64,000 bases of DNA from Branchiostoma floridae (lineage: Eukaryota > Chordata > Leptocardii > Amphioxiformes > Branchiostomatidae): NCBI RefSeq assembly GCF_000003815.2, contig NC_049996.1, forward strand, positions 14,640,265 through 14,704,264. Direction: 5' to 3'. Under the pieces are notes generated by a model. The model was given only the letters and a program-made list of their open reading frames with translations. It had not been told where the DNA came from and did no database searches. Positions 10,072-21,989 of this stretch are shown piece by piece. Numbering within the stretch: position 1 is the first letter of the stretch; every line of letters begins with the position of its first letter. The translations under genes and the position numbers were made by a program.

Positions 10072-12930
10072 AGGATTCTACAAACTAATCTACAAGACAT
10101 TGTCTTGTACTAGTTGTATTCTGGAAGACTCAAAAACGTACTGCAAGTTCTATTGTGACTGTACCAAGATTTTCCCCACCCTGGTTTCATATGAAAATCT
10201 ACATCCAGATTTTGCTGTAGAACAGCTTAGCCATATTATCCTCAAAAGTGCTTGTTGTCTTCCTAAGCTTTCAAAAAAGAAGTCAAACCCAACCTATCTG
10301 GATGTAGCCAACACTAATATACAAGCAGTCTCCTGTTACAATATTGGTTATCACTGCCTATAATAATTGCCACATGTATATCCGTTTCCACCAGACCACC
10401 ATACACTCGCAATGAGTCTTGGGGTATGAGCTTGCTTTTAGCAAATAAACTTAGAATCATATGACTGTCCTTTGTAAAGCAGTGTTGTAGAGAGCTAACA
10501 TTCAAGACCAAATCATACATATAATGATATATCTGTGAATGTCCCTAATATTATGATATCTGTGAAACATTTCATACCTAGCTGTCATATACTACTACTT
10601 CGATGGATAAAAAGAGAAAACCTACCAACATATAAGCCCTGTATTGTAAATCTAGGACAGTACATATTAAGTAACTACCAAAGTGTTACGAATTCCACCA
10701 AAGACTGTACAAGTATAGAGTCTCGCCCCTGCTACAGTGTCTTGTACTAGTTAAGTTTTCTAGGATCCCTGTAATGTCATACTTTGTATCTTGTTGTGCA
10801 ATTAATGTGTCTTAATTTTACTCTCAAATCTTTTTACCATGCACTTGACATAACCCTTGTAGCATGAACGAGCTCACAAGCATTCTATTATCACCTATTC
10901 TGACCGATTGACGAATTGTATCTTTATTATCATTGTACAAAGTTATAGGTATCCGTTTTTAATATTTATTTATTTATTTATTTGCAAATTCATGCCCGAA
11001 GGCTAATTGCAAGGGTACAGACAGTTAAGAGTAAGAAGTGTCTATTCTATACAGCTATCTATATACATGGTTCTACATTGTTTACTGGGAGGTTTGACTT
11101 CTTCTTTGAAGTCCCACGTCTTTATTATGAAAGTCCCCCGTCTTTAATGACTAGTGGGTTCTGTGATTTTAACAGGAATATAGCTTTTTGGAGGTCTACC
11201 AACTGGTGAAAAGTTGGAAATATTGTATTGATTGTGCCAAAAAGGTTGTTTCTTTCATCCTCATAAATATTAACGTTATGCTTTTTCACGATAGCTGTTG
11301 AACATGATTTTCGGAAAAATGTGTAGATGTTACTTAAGTTGACCCTTAAGTAAAAGACCAATTGAGCAAGACATTTGGCCATGTAAGCCCTGAAAGCTGA
11401 GACATTTGTCTACATTGTAAATCTACATTGTAAGTACATGTATATAACAGCACATAGGAAACTGCGAAAGCTTTACAAATTACACCAAAGACTGTGCGAG
11501 TTTATAGTCCCATGCCGTACTACATAGTTTCTTATAAGGTAGTTTTGTTTTCTGGAACTGTTGTTAAGTAAGAGATGTTATTATAAGCTCAAACGTATAT
11601 ATATTAAGAGAAGATGCATGTAAACTATAGTATATGTATAACTTTGCGTTTACTACCTTTTGTACCAAACTGACTGCATTTAGCCCCAATGGGGCATGAA
11701 TATGCAATCAACTTCATTATACCTTGCAATAGAATCATCCTTATCTCTTCTGACAATTGTACGAGGAGTATGTATCTTCAATAGCATCCATCTATAGGTC
11801 TTCGTTTTTTATATTTACGTTGTCCATGCTTTTGCATAGATATTTGCTAGTCTCTTATAGGGTAGTTTTGTTGTCTAGAATTGTTGTCAAGTAATAGAAC
11901 TTGTTCTACCTTTCATCTTGCTGTGCAATAGACCAAGACATTTGGTCATGTCAGCTTTAAAAGACATTGATATGTGATAATGTCTGCATTGTCAATATAA
12001 GTATATAGTCTCATTCCATACTGAATGTCTCTTGTAGGGTTGTTTTATTTCTAAAATTGTTGTTACATATAAGTAATAGAAGTTGTTATCATTTCATCTT
12101 GCTGTGCATTATAGCTATCATTATCCATTCTGACAAGTGTACCTTCGCTTCAATCTCAATAGCATTCATCTATAGGTCTGAGTTTGTCATGTTAACGTTG
12201 TCTTTATGCTTTTGCATGAGACATAGATATGACATATACATAGTCTCATGTAGTATTGTTTTGTTTTGTTTTCTAGAATTGGTGATAAGTTATAGAAGTT
12301 GTTACACCTTTCATCTTGTTGTGCAATATAGCTATAATTATCCATTCTGACAAGTGTACCTTTGCTTCAATGTCATTCATCTATAGGCCTCCGTTTGTTA
12401 TGTTATCGTTGTCCTTATGCTTTCGCACGAGACATAGATATTTGTTTACCATGATTTTCCGAAACTGTGTGTAGGTGTTACTCAGTGACACTTAAGTAAA
12501 AGACCAAGACATTTGGCCATGTAAGCTTTTAAAGTCAAGACATTTGTATGTGACGATGCATGAATTGTAAGCATATAATTATATATATATATAAGGAAAC
12601 TGCCAAAAAACGTTACTAGTTACACCAAAGACTAAACATTAGTCAAGTATATAGTCTCATTCCATTATTGCTTTGGTTTCTAGAATTGTTGATAAGTAAT
12701 AGAAGTTGTTCTACCTTTTATCTTGCTGTGCAATAGAGTTATCATCATCCATTCTGACAAGTATACATTCATAGGTCTGGGTTTTTCATGTTAACATTGC
12801 CTATATGCTTTTGCACGAGACATAGATGTTTGTTTACCATGATTTTCCGAAACATTGCGTGGGTGTTACTTAAGAAAAAGACCAAGACATTTGGTCGTTT
12901 GAGCTTGAAAAGCCAAGACACTAGTGTAAA
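10072..12930 (+). repeat. Diverged tandem duplication cluster
   Basis: Loosely periodic blocks of about 300-400 bp recur. Landmarks are TTACACCAAAGACT, TCTTGCTGTGCAAT, ATTCTGACAAGTGTAC, ATCTATAGGTCT, ATGCTTTTGCA-GAGACATAG and CATGATTTTCCGAAA (the last two at about 12200, 12420, 12810 and earlier). Each block resembles a 3' untranslated end. At 10964 a (TTTA)n run precedes CAAATTCATGCCCGAAGGC, like an antisense LINE tail. Small frames inside are not conserved between copies, which argues against coding. Confidence 0.65.
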
Positions 12931-13151
12931 GGGTACCGCCCTTGTTTATCCGTGGTTTGCGAAGGTCTATTGGCGCCCCCTCCCCCTCTCTTTCTACGGG
13001 TTATTTAGCTCCAATACAAGTGTATACAATACACCGTAAAAGGTTGCCCAAACACCTCAAAGTTTGCGTGATATTTGAGGGGGTTGGGTGTACGTTTAAA
13101 GTGTTGGATTCGCATGATTCTTTTCTCTCGAATAGTGTGACACAAAACAAA

Positions 13152-13277
13152 ATGGCGCGTGTCCGGAGGTCGTCGTGCAATGGCGACGTGAATACCACAG
13201 TTTGTTGTTGTTTTGCTTTGGCTTTGACTTTAAGCAGTCTACAGTACATGTTGCTATCAACAAAGCGTTTGCTTTGA
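13152..13277 (+). CDS. Possible short membrane-anchor first exon or micro-ORF
   Basis: A 41-codon frame starts in a CpG-containing, promoter-like patch (AAAATGGCGCG, resembling a YY1-type start-site motif). It encodes a basic N-terminus (MARVRR), then a Cys-rich hydrophobic stretch at residues 18-34, then basic residues and a stop. That is the layout of a type II signal anchor, as in Golgi enzymes, but no downstream exon was found and no family is recognised. It could equally be chance. Confidence 0.2.
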   Translation: MARVRRSSCNGDVNTTVCCCFALALTLSSLQYMLLSTKRLL

Positions 13278-13299
13278 ACTTCAAACCACCAACAGTTTA

Positions 13300-14430
13300 T
13301 AACAGCCTGTCAAGACCAATCTTTTTGTCTAACTAGCTACTTGTACGAACAAATCCTTTAATCTTTTATTGAAAGATCTTTTCATCTTTTCTCCAGACAA
13401 GTCAAGTGCAAGCATTGTACATCGTTAGGTAATATGGTAATAGTTCTTGACCACGGTGTCTAGAACAATAATCAGCTTTGAAACTAAGGAAGAAAGATGG
13501 CTTTCTGTATCTAAGAAGAAAATAACTCGTCGACATTTTGCTTAATGCGACGTATTCGCTTTTGGAGGGCTGTGTTCAAGTCTTTACCTTCTTACAGCTT
13601 CCTATCTTCGAACTAATTTAGCAACAGCCTTTAGTTATGACAATGATATAGCAAAGATACACCAATCAATGCGTAGACGCTTTCAAATTGTGTTTTGTGA
13701 CAACAGCAATAGTGTTTTATCGACATCCCTTCGAACTGAATGCTGGACAAGTTTTTAAAACATTGGTGGTAGCATCTATTTTGCCTTCGTCTTTAGCTGT
13801 ATTTTGTCTACTTGAGCCACACGACATTTTGTGAGTGGGTAGGAAATGACCTTGTTCAAGTTCAAGTGTTCCATTCTATCTAAATGTCCTCGCGTGTAGT
13901 ACCCTTGTCTCACTCCTTAAACGCAGGGATTTACAAGGCCTAAAGTGTTGTGTGGATAACGACCATTTGCTATATCGTGCAAGTCCACTCAAGTTTTACA
14001 AAGATGACACAAATGCTGTCACAGAAAATCTGTAAACGTTCTCAAGCTAGTAGTTGACGGAGTGATGAAACATCTCTTTGGTATTCTGGAAAGGTAGTAA
14101 CGAAATGTCAAGCATGGTAAACCTCTGGAAGACCTTTATGTCCCGTGTTTTAGTGTATATTTTCGCCATGAGATAGAGAAATACCAGGAAAGGTTTAGGT
14201 CTATCTCCTGTGCCCACCGTGTTTTTCTATTGTGCAAGTGTTGCAAAATCTTTTCAGGTAGCTACAAGTACAAAAGCGTATTGGCCAAGGATAAAATAGC
14301 TTCTTTGTTATTTTTCTCTCAATATAACTCATAACAATACATGAAGTAACAGGAATAGAAACGTGCTATATGTGGCGGTTCTTGAAATAACCGTTTTGGC
14401 CCTTTTTAGGGTGGAAAACTAAGGGCGAAA
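13300..14430. other. Unannotated non-coding stretch
   Basis: AT-rich unique-looking sequence. No exon, repeat or hairpin could be supported. Confidence 0.45.
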
Positions 14431-14439
14431 CCAGGTCAG

Positions 14440-14530
14440 ACGAGACCAGGTCTCAAGGCAACAATCGCCAATATGCAAATGAGCAGATTCCCGCCATTTC
14501 GTGCTTGTCGCCATGGTAACTGTGTTGGGA
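14440..14530. promoter_or_regulatory. Octamer plus RFX X-box candidate
   Basis: Within a small GC-richer island are ATGCAAAT (14473-14480), the canonical octamer bound by POU factors, and GTCGCCATGGTAAC (14507-14520), which fits the RFX X-box consensus GTNRCC-NN-RGYAAC at every fixed position. They are 26 bp apart in unique sequence. The motif identities are seen; function is inference and no adjacent start codon is assigned. Confidence 0.35.
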
Positions 14531-14639
14531 AAAATGTAGGTCGTTGCCCCAGTTCGTCTGACATGAGCACCAAACAATAATCACAAACATTTCTGCGTTT
14601 TAAGTGACATAAAAAGCATGTATCTTGTGTATGCATATA

Positions 14640-15733
14640 AGGATTTGCTTCTTATCAATCTGCGCACACCACTATTTGACGTGTAACTTTGAAATGGCAG
14701 ATTTTCACATAGTCTACAGTGACCATACATTCTGATTCATACTCAGGCCGTTTTCTTGGCCAATATTGTGGGTAATATGTATTTGATAATGCTATATCCT
14801 GTTCTGTTGTGTATATGTATACACTCTTGTCTGTTATTATACATCATTGTACAGTTGTGAACAGAACGTTACTGTCTAACGTTATGTACATTACTGAGTA
14901 CCTAGCTTGCTAATAGGACTTTTTTGACAATTTTGTGGAAAATGAAAGGAAGAAAATTCTATCGCCCAAGAACTTCAAGAAGAGTTAAGAAGTATCGTTA
15001 TTGTGTGATATCCAAAACCACCCATGTAACAAAGGAATGAATTATCTAAGTGTTAAAACGATTGTGCCTAAAATAACTTCATCTATATTGTTGCAATTTT
15101 TCATTGCTATCAACACGTTCGCAGACATCATGATGTGTAGATTTCTACTAAACATTTGTGTATTCAAGACTGTTATTCAAACCAGAATGAGAATATGAAA
15201 AACGTATATGACAAGTTTGACATCCGTGCAATGTACATACACTCATACACTCTTCATTTTCGATTCGCTCTCTAAAATTCAATTCCACAAGCAAAAAAAC
15301 TTCAAGCAAAATTCGTCTTCGTTTTTCCATACACACTGTTACATACGAATAAAATAATATATCATGAATTAGATAAAATCACAGTGACATATTCGGAGAA
15401 ATACTACCAAACTTGCATGTTGAGAAGAACACGTCTGTCACAAGATAGGAATACTTCAATTTACAAAGAACGTTCAAAGCTACACATTTACCTGAAAGAT
15501 GTAAATGATGGTGTTACAAGAAAGCATGGATTCTTATAGCGATTGTTATTCTCATAGATTCCTTGTCAAAAATTATTCCCGGATGTTTTGTATGCTGAAA
15601 CTGAAAACTCTGTAGCCATCCAAACCATGCCCCCCTCCCCACCGACCAAGTGACCCTCTATGACCTACATTAGTGCATTACAAACTCAGTGATTAAAAAA
15701 TAACTAATAACTTTAACTTAAATCACCACATAT
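14640..15733. other. Unannotated non-coding stretch
   Basis: AT-rich DNA. No coding or repeat signal beyond short frames. Confidence 0.45.
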
Positions 15734-15931
15734 TTGTTTTCAGAAATGCTCCCTTGGGTGTTTTTTATGTCTATATTAACGTTTTCTTTGTCCTTTCTGT
15801 CAAATTTTCCTCAGGATGCGAACAGACGGGTGAGAGGCAGTTTTCCCGCGGGAATGTCAGACGACAGTTTCCTGGCGGACCGTCGTGACAGAAACCCAGG
15901 TGTAGCGACGAAATCTCTCCGGAAAATGTGA
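15734..15931 (+). CDS. Candidate terminal exon or small secreted-peptide ORF
   Basis: The last 117 bases (15815-15931) stand out as GC-richer and coding-like. They follow a pyrimidine tract ending in TTTTCCTCAG, a good splice acceptor, and end in TGA directly joined to AATAAA. The encoded 38 residues are basic, with RRVRG and ADRRDR clusters. Alternatively the whole 65-codon frame reads as a signal peptide (LPWVFFMSILTFSLSF) followed by a dibasic-rich peptide, but that hydrophobic part may just be the pyrimidine tract translated. No family recognised. Confidence 0.3.
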   Translation: MFSEMLPWVFFMSILTFSLSFLSNFPQDANRRVRGSFPAGMSDDSFLADRRDRNPGVATKSLRKM

Positions 15932-16619
15932 ATAAATCTACAATATCTGAAACATCAACGATTCAGATGAGTTCTTTAAAGTTTATCTATGGCGATAGGG
16001 GATTAACTTTTACAAGTGGCTTTTGTACAGCCAAAACGAAAACCTTCTCTAGAAGGTACTATAATACTAGATGCATCGTATTAAGTCTGTCTTTTCCAAT
16101 TTCTTCACAGTGATACCGCCATTATTAATTAGCATGTAATCTTAATCATATTATTGCTGTGAATTTAAATTGTATTTGTATAATGTACTTTTTACATGAT
16201 AATGTGTATAGACAATCCCACTACTATTTTACCGGAATAGGACGTTGCAGAAGTTACGATGATGTTGAAATGTAGCTTGGTGGCTTTTGAATTTTAACTA
16301 TTGCTACCCTCAAGTATTTGTGGATAACCCAACGAAACGTCTACATTCTACAACAAAGTTAAAGGAAGGTCTATCATACTACTTTTGTACGATAGTCTTG
16401 GACTAACTATGACAAACTATACCTTGGTACTGTACGGTGTTGACTACACCGCATCAAACCTGACATTAAGGTTCAAAGATATCGTTAGCTGTGTCATCAT
16501 TTACAAAGATATCTTACCAGGATTCTGTCACTTTATGCTATATCTGTATAAATCGTTGAACCGCAAATGTCACAAGTCCATGCAGTCAGCTATACACTAA
16601 TACAGGACAATATCTAGAG
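15932..16619. other. Unannotated non-coding stretch
   Basis: AT-rich, with no supported gene. The 71-codon frame at 16385-16600 has no recognisable domain. Confidence 0.4.
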
Positions 16620-17400
16620 AAATAGATACGGCGACTGCTAGTAACTACTAGTACTAAGAAATAGCAACAATATTTGGCCCTAAACTTTTATCTCGCGTAC
16701 AAAATAATAAAAGTTAAAAAAAGGTAATTATAGAAGAGGTTTAGTCCCAATTTTAGCCGGTATTGTGACGTTTTTGATGCCAAATATGTGTATTTTGTGT
16801 CGCCAAGTCGGTTCAAATTCTGTAGACTGTAAAGGCATAGCAACAATATCGGGCCCTAACGTTTTCGTAGGTAAAACATTGCAAATGGTTTTAAAGAGAC
16901 ATTTTAGAGTAAGTTTGGTCTCAATATTAGGCAGTATTTAAACGTTTTCCTAGCTAAACGAAATGTGCATTTATGTGTAACCAAGCCGGTTTAATGTCCG
17001 GCCGGTTCAAAAATAGACGAACGGCGACTGCATGGAAATAGCAACTGTATTGTACCCTATTTCTTTTGGTAGGTACAATGTCATGAAACGTTTATGAATA
17101 GAAATTGTAGAGGAAGTTTAATTCCTATTTTAGTCGGTATTTGAATGTTTTTCCTAGCTAAATATGAGTGTTTTGTGTCGACGATTCAGTTCCATATCTA
17201 GAGAAATAGCAGGCGGTGACGGCGTCTACAAAGAAATAGCAACAATTCCCAGGCAAAACCTTGTAAACGATTTACAGAGAAATTTCAAAGCAAGTTTGGT
17301 CTCAATTCTAGGCAGTGTTTTGATGCAGTGTTTTTATTCCTAAATATGTGTGTTTTTTGTCGCCAAGTCGGTTCAAACGCCAGTCAGTTGGAGACGCAGC
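16620..17400. repeat. Tandem array, about 190-bp unit, four diverged copies
   Basis: Units share GAAATAGCAACAAT, CCCTAA-GTTTT, GTTTGGTCTCAAT, TAGGCAGTATTT and TGTGTCGCCAAGTCGGTTC. Copies begin near 16660, 16840, 17030 and 17220. Divergence is high, so the array is old. No coding content. Confidence 0.75.
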
Positions 17401-17499
17401 CGTGCTGATTACTTGTGAAAGGCCACGTCCAAAAATATCGGCGTCTCCCGTACGGGTCACGGTCTCGGGTCACGTCCACTTGTCTCTACACATCATTCT

Positions 17500-18240
17500 C
17501 CACGGAAAGCGTGCCAAAATGGGCGCACTAACGGTTAGATCAACCCCTGCATCTGTTATAAAACATAGGGTGATATCGTCCCGGAAAAATATCCTAAAAA
17601 CTTTTTTGTACGTCGGCAAATTTCGTGATTGTAGATGGAACTGATGCAAAAACTTAGAAACTCAGAAACAGAATGAGTGCCAAAATGTGCGCACTAATGG
17701 CTCTATCAACTTCTGCATCTAAACACACGGTTAAATCGTGTAAAAACTTTTTGATTTCGAAAACGTCGCGTATTTCAAATGCAACTGATTGTACGCATCA
17801 ACAATAATTTCAACTCCTGTATCCGCGATATCGAAGGAGAAAGAATCTGAAAACTTTTCAGAAACGTCGGCAACTTTTGGAGATGGCTTTGATGACTGAT
17901 GTTGAACTTTAAAAGCGGATTGCAAAAGTGACTGTTATATCAACTCCTACATCACCTGTATCTAAACATCTAATATGGAAAAGATCCTTAAACTTTTTCG
18001 TAAACGTCGGCAAATTTCGCGGGTGACTCGATTGATGCGATATCTTAGAAACGGAGTGCGTGCCAAAATGCACGTATTAACTGTTATATCAAGCTCTGTA
18101 TCTAAACACAGGGTGCTTTCGTTGGAAAAAGATCCTCAAAACAATTCCGAAACGTCGGGCACTTCCACAGGCCTATGTATCTTAAAAATCGGACGTTGTA
18201 CCGCAGTACCAAGGACAGCCGCGAAGGACCCTAAAATCTA
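17500..18240. repeat. Tandem array, about 150-bp unit, about five copies
   Basis: The repeating landmarks are GTGCCAAAATG-GCGCACTAA, ATCAAC-CCTGCATCT, AAACA-AGGGT, ATCCT-AAAACTTTTT and CGTCGGCAAATTTCG. It directly follows the preceding array, with an unrelated unit, and is followed by two more unrelated arrays. Confidence 0.75.
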
Positions 18241-18404
18241 ATGATAGGTCGAGTCCTAACTGCATAAAAAATTTCATATCAATTCATCCATATGTATTGT
18301 CTATAGATATGCAGCTAAACCACGAACATCGTTACACACAAAGAACGATACAAACGATACCCAAAACATGACTTACTTGACAATTAACAGTATCTTTTAC
18401 GATG

Positions 18405-18830
18405 AATTTTGACAACAGTGGGAACTTGCAATGGAAAGGAGAGTGAGAAAATGATCATAGCCACCCATCCTTAACTTTAAAATTTAAATAATCCAACGGT
18501 TTACATTATTCCTTTTTTTTTTCAAAGCATACTAATCAGTTGAAGGTGAAATGGAATTTGACAAGTGTAAACTTGTAAGACGACAAAATGTTCATAGCCA
18601 CCCCTCCTTAACTTTTGCAAATGGACTTATCCAACGTACGGTTTATATTCCATATTTGTTTGTTTTTTTTCAAATCCTACTAATCAGCATGAAGATGGAA
18701 TGGACTTTTGACAACAGTGGAAACTTAAAAATAAAATATTGTAATAAAATGAAAAATGAGAAAATGTTCATAGCCACCCCTCCTTAACTTATTTTTTTTC
18801 AAAATCACACTAATCAGCATGAAGGTGACA
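18405..18830. repeat. Tandem array, about 140-bp unit, three copies
   Basis: The units share TTGACAACAGTGG-AACTT, TTCATAGCCACCC-TCCTTAACTT, a T-rich run and ACTAATCAG-ATGAAGGTG. The third copy is shortened. Unit divergence is modest, so this is younger than its left neighbours. Confidence 0.78.
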
Positions 18831-18994
18831 CTGTGACGTCACGGTGACGTGTGTGCGACAGCACACCTGATTGGGCGTGTCGGACCGGACGAACCTGGGA
18901 ACGACAGGCCATCAGATTGGCACGAGAATAATTTCCCTCCCTTTCAGGAGCTTTCCGAACGGATTGACCGGGAGGTCGGTCCCATCACGATAAG

Positions 18995-20100
18995 ACGTTC
19001 CCGCAGCTGGCGTGGAGAACGAGACGATCAGGACGGATTTCTCACTCACGTGCCAAAAACTTGCTGACACTGACGTTTTTAAGAGCTGGCCTGTCTTTGG
19101 GACTTTTTTTTACAAAGTCTATATACTCTAGCTATAAAGGTGTTCAGTTGCTACAAATCGTAGTAGAATTCAGAATCATACATTCATATGCCAACAACGT
19201 GCTGAGACAGACGTTATAAGAGCCTTGTGACGCTTCAACCATTTTCTAACAATCACAGTAAAATTCATAAATTCACGTGCCAAAAACTTGCTGTCACAGA
19301 CGTTTTTCAGAAAATGAAGACCTACTGGCATACGGAATTTTCCTTCCATAGCGTCCGGAGATACTCGTATGCAGCTAATCTAACGGTTTAGTTTTTTTTT
19401 CGTAGAGAACGAGACGATCAGGACGGATTTCTCACTCACGTGCCAAAAACTTGCTGACACAGACGTTTTTAAGACCCGACTTGTCTTTCTGATTTTCATG
19501 CAAAACTCGAGCAAATGTTTCTAAAGACAAATCGTAAAGGAAGCTTAATACCGAATTTAGGCAGTGTTCTAGCTAAAAATGTGTATTTCTCACGCAGGTG
19601 TCACTCACGTGCCGAAAACTTGCTGAGACAGACGTTTTTAAGAAATGTATTGTCTCTGTCACTCTCGAGCAAAACATGTTTTTAAAGAGAAATCTTTAAC
19701 ACCGAATTTAGGCAGTACCTAAACGTTTTTCTAGCGTATTTCTGGCCTGTCTTTGAGACTTTTAAACGTCTGTACACTTTATCTAAACTTCATTTATTAG
19801 AAGTCGCATTAGAATTCATAGACTCACGTGCTTGGAACTTGCTGGGGTAGTCACTACCTTGTCTTGTCCTGCACCGTCCTGTCTTTGTGACTTTGTAAAA
19901 TGTCTTTAAATTTATTACTCTCATTTTCTCACCATACAAAAGTCGATTCATAAACAAACTCATGGGCCCCGAACTTGCTGTGATAGTCTTGTGCATGTCT
20001 TTGCCACTTTTTCCACACATACAATAATTTATGCGCTAGTTATCGCAGTAGAATTCATAAACATAGTCCCCTGTGCGACACTTGCTGAGTTGGTTATTTC
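18995..20100. repeat. Tandem array with CACGTGCCAAAAACTTGCTG core
   Basis: The core, followed by AGACAGACGTTTTTAAG, recurs at about 19048, 19187, 19275, 19437, 19608, 19825, 19962 and 20070 with increasing decay rightwards. A longer stretch (GAGAACGAGACGATCAGGAC through the core) is identical at about 19014 and 19405. The core contains CACGTG, a palindromic E-box, in most copies. Confidence 0.8.
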
Positions 20101-20385
20101 ATCTGTGTATTTGGCCAACTTCTATTACTTTTCCAGCGACATATGGAGCCTGGAAGCAGCTCCGAACCAAAGCCCTGCGTGCTAAACGGCAATATAGCCG
20201 TACAATCCTAAGATTCCAGCAGAAGTCAGCAAAGTAAACAGCCTTACACGTGAATCAAACAACAGACTGGACCTGAAAGGGTGTAACAAGCTTAAGTCGC
20301 GAAACAAAATAAGGGACAAATAAACTGAGACGGGGGAAACAAGGCGTGAAATAAACGCACGCAGCCGCATGGCTTCTCTAATGTT
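20101..20385. other. Unannotated non-coding stretch
   Basis: No gene supported; the overlapping minus-strand frames have no recognisable domain. Confidence 0.4.
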
Positions 20386-20650
20386 TGGCAGTCTTTACCA
20401 GGCTCCGACCTGGCTGAATAGGGGACTGGCCAAGTCAGGAATAAAAGCCTAGTAGCTAGGAGTTTAATCAGCCTAAGAGAGTGAACTGACCGGCCGGTGG
20501 ATAGCTGGATAGACTGCAAAAGACTGACTGAGATCCCGTGACGACTTATTTGTCCCTATTTCGAATTCGCCAAATTCCTCTCTTTTGTCATCCAGCTGAC
20601 GCGTCTGCTTGGAGACTACTGGCTTGGTGCACTCTGTCTACTGTGGGTAC
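20386..20650. repeat. Second copy of the AGGAATAAAAG dispersed repeat
   Basis: It aligns with 8451-8880 (AGTCT-TACCAG-CTCC, AGGAATAAAAG-CTAGTAG, GACTGACTGA, ACTTATTTGTCCCTATTT, CATCCAGCTGACGCGTCTG, GGAGACTACT). Divergence is considerable. Confidence 0.7.
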
Positions 20651-20856
20651 CTGTCCGGCTTTGGAAAAAGTGGTCTCATAGCCTTTTTGAGCCTGTATGG
20701 GTAGTAGGTTGTACAAAATTGTTATCTACCGTGTCTAGGGCACGGTAATCGGAGATGGAGCCATAAAAAGTAGCCATAATGTACAAATGATTCACACAAT
20801 AAACGCCATGTATACATTTTTGTCCAGTTTTAACTTTCAGAATGTTTTCTCATCTA

Positions 20857-21446
20857 NNNNNNNNNNNNNNNNNNNNNNNNNNNNNNNNNNNNNNNNNNNN
20901 NNNNNNNNNNNNNNNNNNNNNNNNNNNNNNNNNNNNNNNNNNNNNNNNNNNNNNNNNNNNNNNNNNNNNNNNNNNNNNNNNNNNNNNNNNNNNNNNNNNN
21001 NNNNNNNNNNNNNNNNNNNNNNNNNNNNNNNNNNNNNNNNNNNNNNNNNNNNNNNNNNNNNNNNNNNNNNNNNNNNNNNNNNNNNNNNNNNNNNNNNNNN
21101 NNNNNNNNNNNNNNNNNNNNNNNNNNNNNNNNNNNNNNNNNNNNNNNNNNNNNNNNNNNNNNNNNNNNNNNNNNNNNNNNNNNNNNNNNNNNNNNNNNNN
21201 NNNNNNNNNNNNNNNNNNNNNNNNNNNNNNNNNNNNNNNNNNNNNNNNNNNNNNNNNNNNNNNNNNNNNNNNNNNNNNNNNNNNNNNNNNNNNNNNNNNN
21301 NNNNNNNNNNNNNNNNNNNNNNNNNNNNNNNNNNNNNNNNNNNNNNNNNNNNNNNNNNNNNNNNNNNNNNNNNNNNNNNNNNNNNNNNNNNNNNNNNNNN
21401 NNNNNNNNNNNNNNNNNNNNNNNNNNNNNNNNNNNNNNNNNNNNNN
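20857..21446. other. Assembly gap (590 N)
   Basis: An N run of non-round size, probably an estimated gap. Frames across it are artefacts. Confidence 0.99.
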
Positions 21447-21910
21447 ACCCTAGATTACATTGACAGCTGCATTAGACAGCTTTGGATCTTTCTCATTTAA
21501 GAACATAACTATTTCTTCTATTGTGATCGCGTTAAAGATTCAATGTCAGACACTTTTAAAAATGTCAAACACTTTTAAACGGAAACCCCTAACCCCCCAC
21601 ACTCACCCCATCCCCTACCATGGATCAACATTGACAGCTGCATCATACAGAAGGCATATTCGGTCAGGTCTCTTCTCTCCCTCCCCAGTCATACAACAGT
21701 GAGGGTTCCCATTCAAGTTTCTTCTTTCGTGATTAATTTATCGTTACTTTCAATCACAAACACACTTGAATCGAAACCCCTAACCCCCTCGCACTCACCC
21801 CATCCCCTACCCTGGATCAACATTGACAGCTGCATCATACAGACGACATATATGGTCAGGTCCCTTCTCTCCCTCCCCAGTCATACAACAGTGATCTTTA
21901 ATTTCACAAT
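21447..21910. repeat. Tandem duplication, two full copies plus a partial
   Basis: Copies near 21560-21700 and 21755-21890 share AACCCCTAACCCCC, CACTCACCCCATCCCCTACC, GGATCAACATTGACAGCTGC and CTCCCTCCCCAGTCATACAA. A fragment (ACATTGACAGCTGCAT) abuts the assembly gap at 21457, so more copies probably lie in the gap and may have caused the assembly break. Confidence 0.8.
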
Positions 21911-21989
21911 GACACAGGCACCCCCTCCCTACGGCGGTCAAACTTAATGGCATCCCATTCCACACCTTCCATTCCTTCCCTCGTAAAAA

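Noticed and set aside
18849-19067. 72-codon plus-strand frame with charged, exon-like composition
   Set aside because: Its right half is part of a tandem unit that recurs near 19400 in non-coding context, and no splice or start support was found. It remains a weak possibility.
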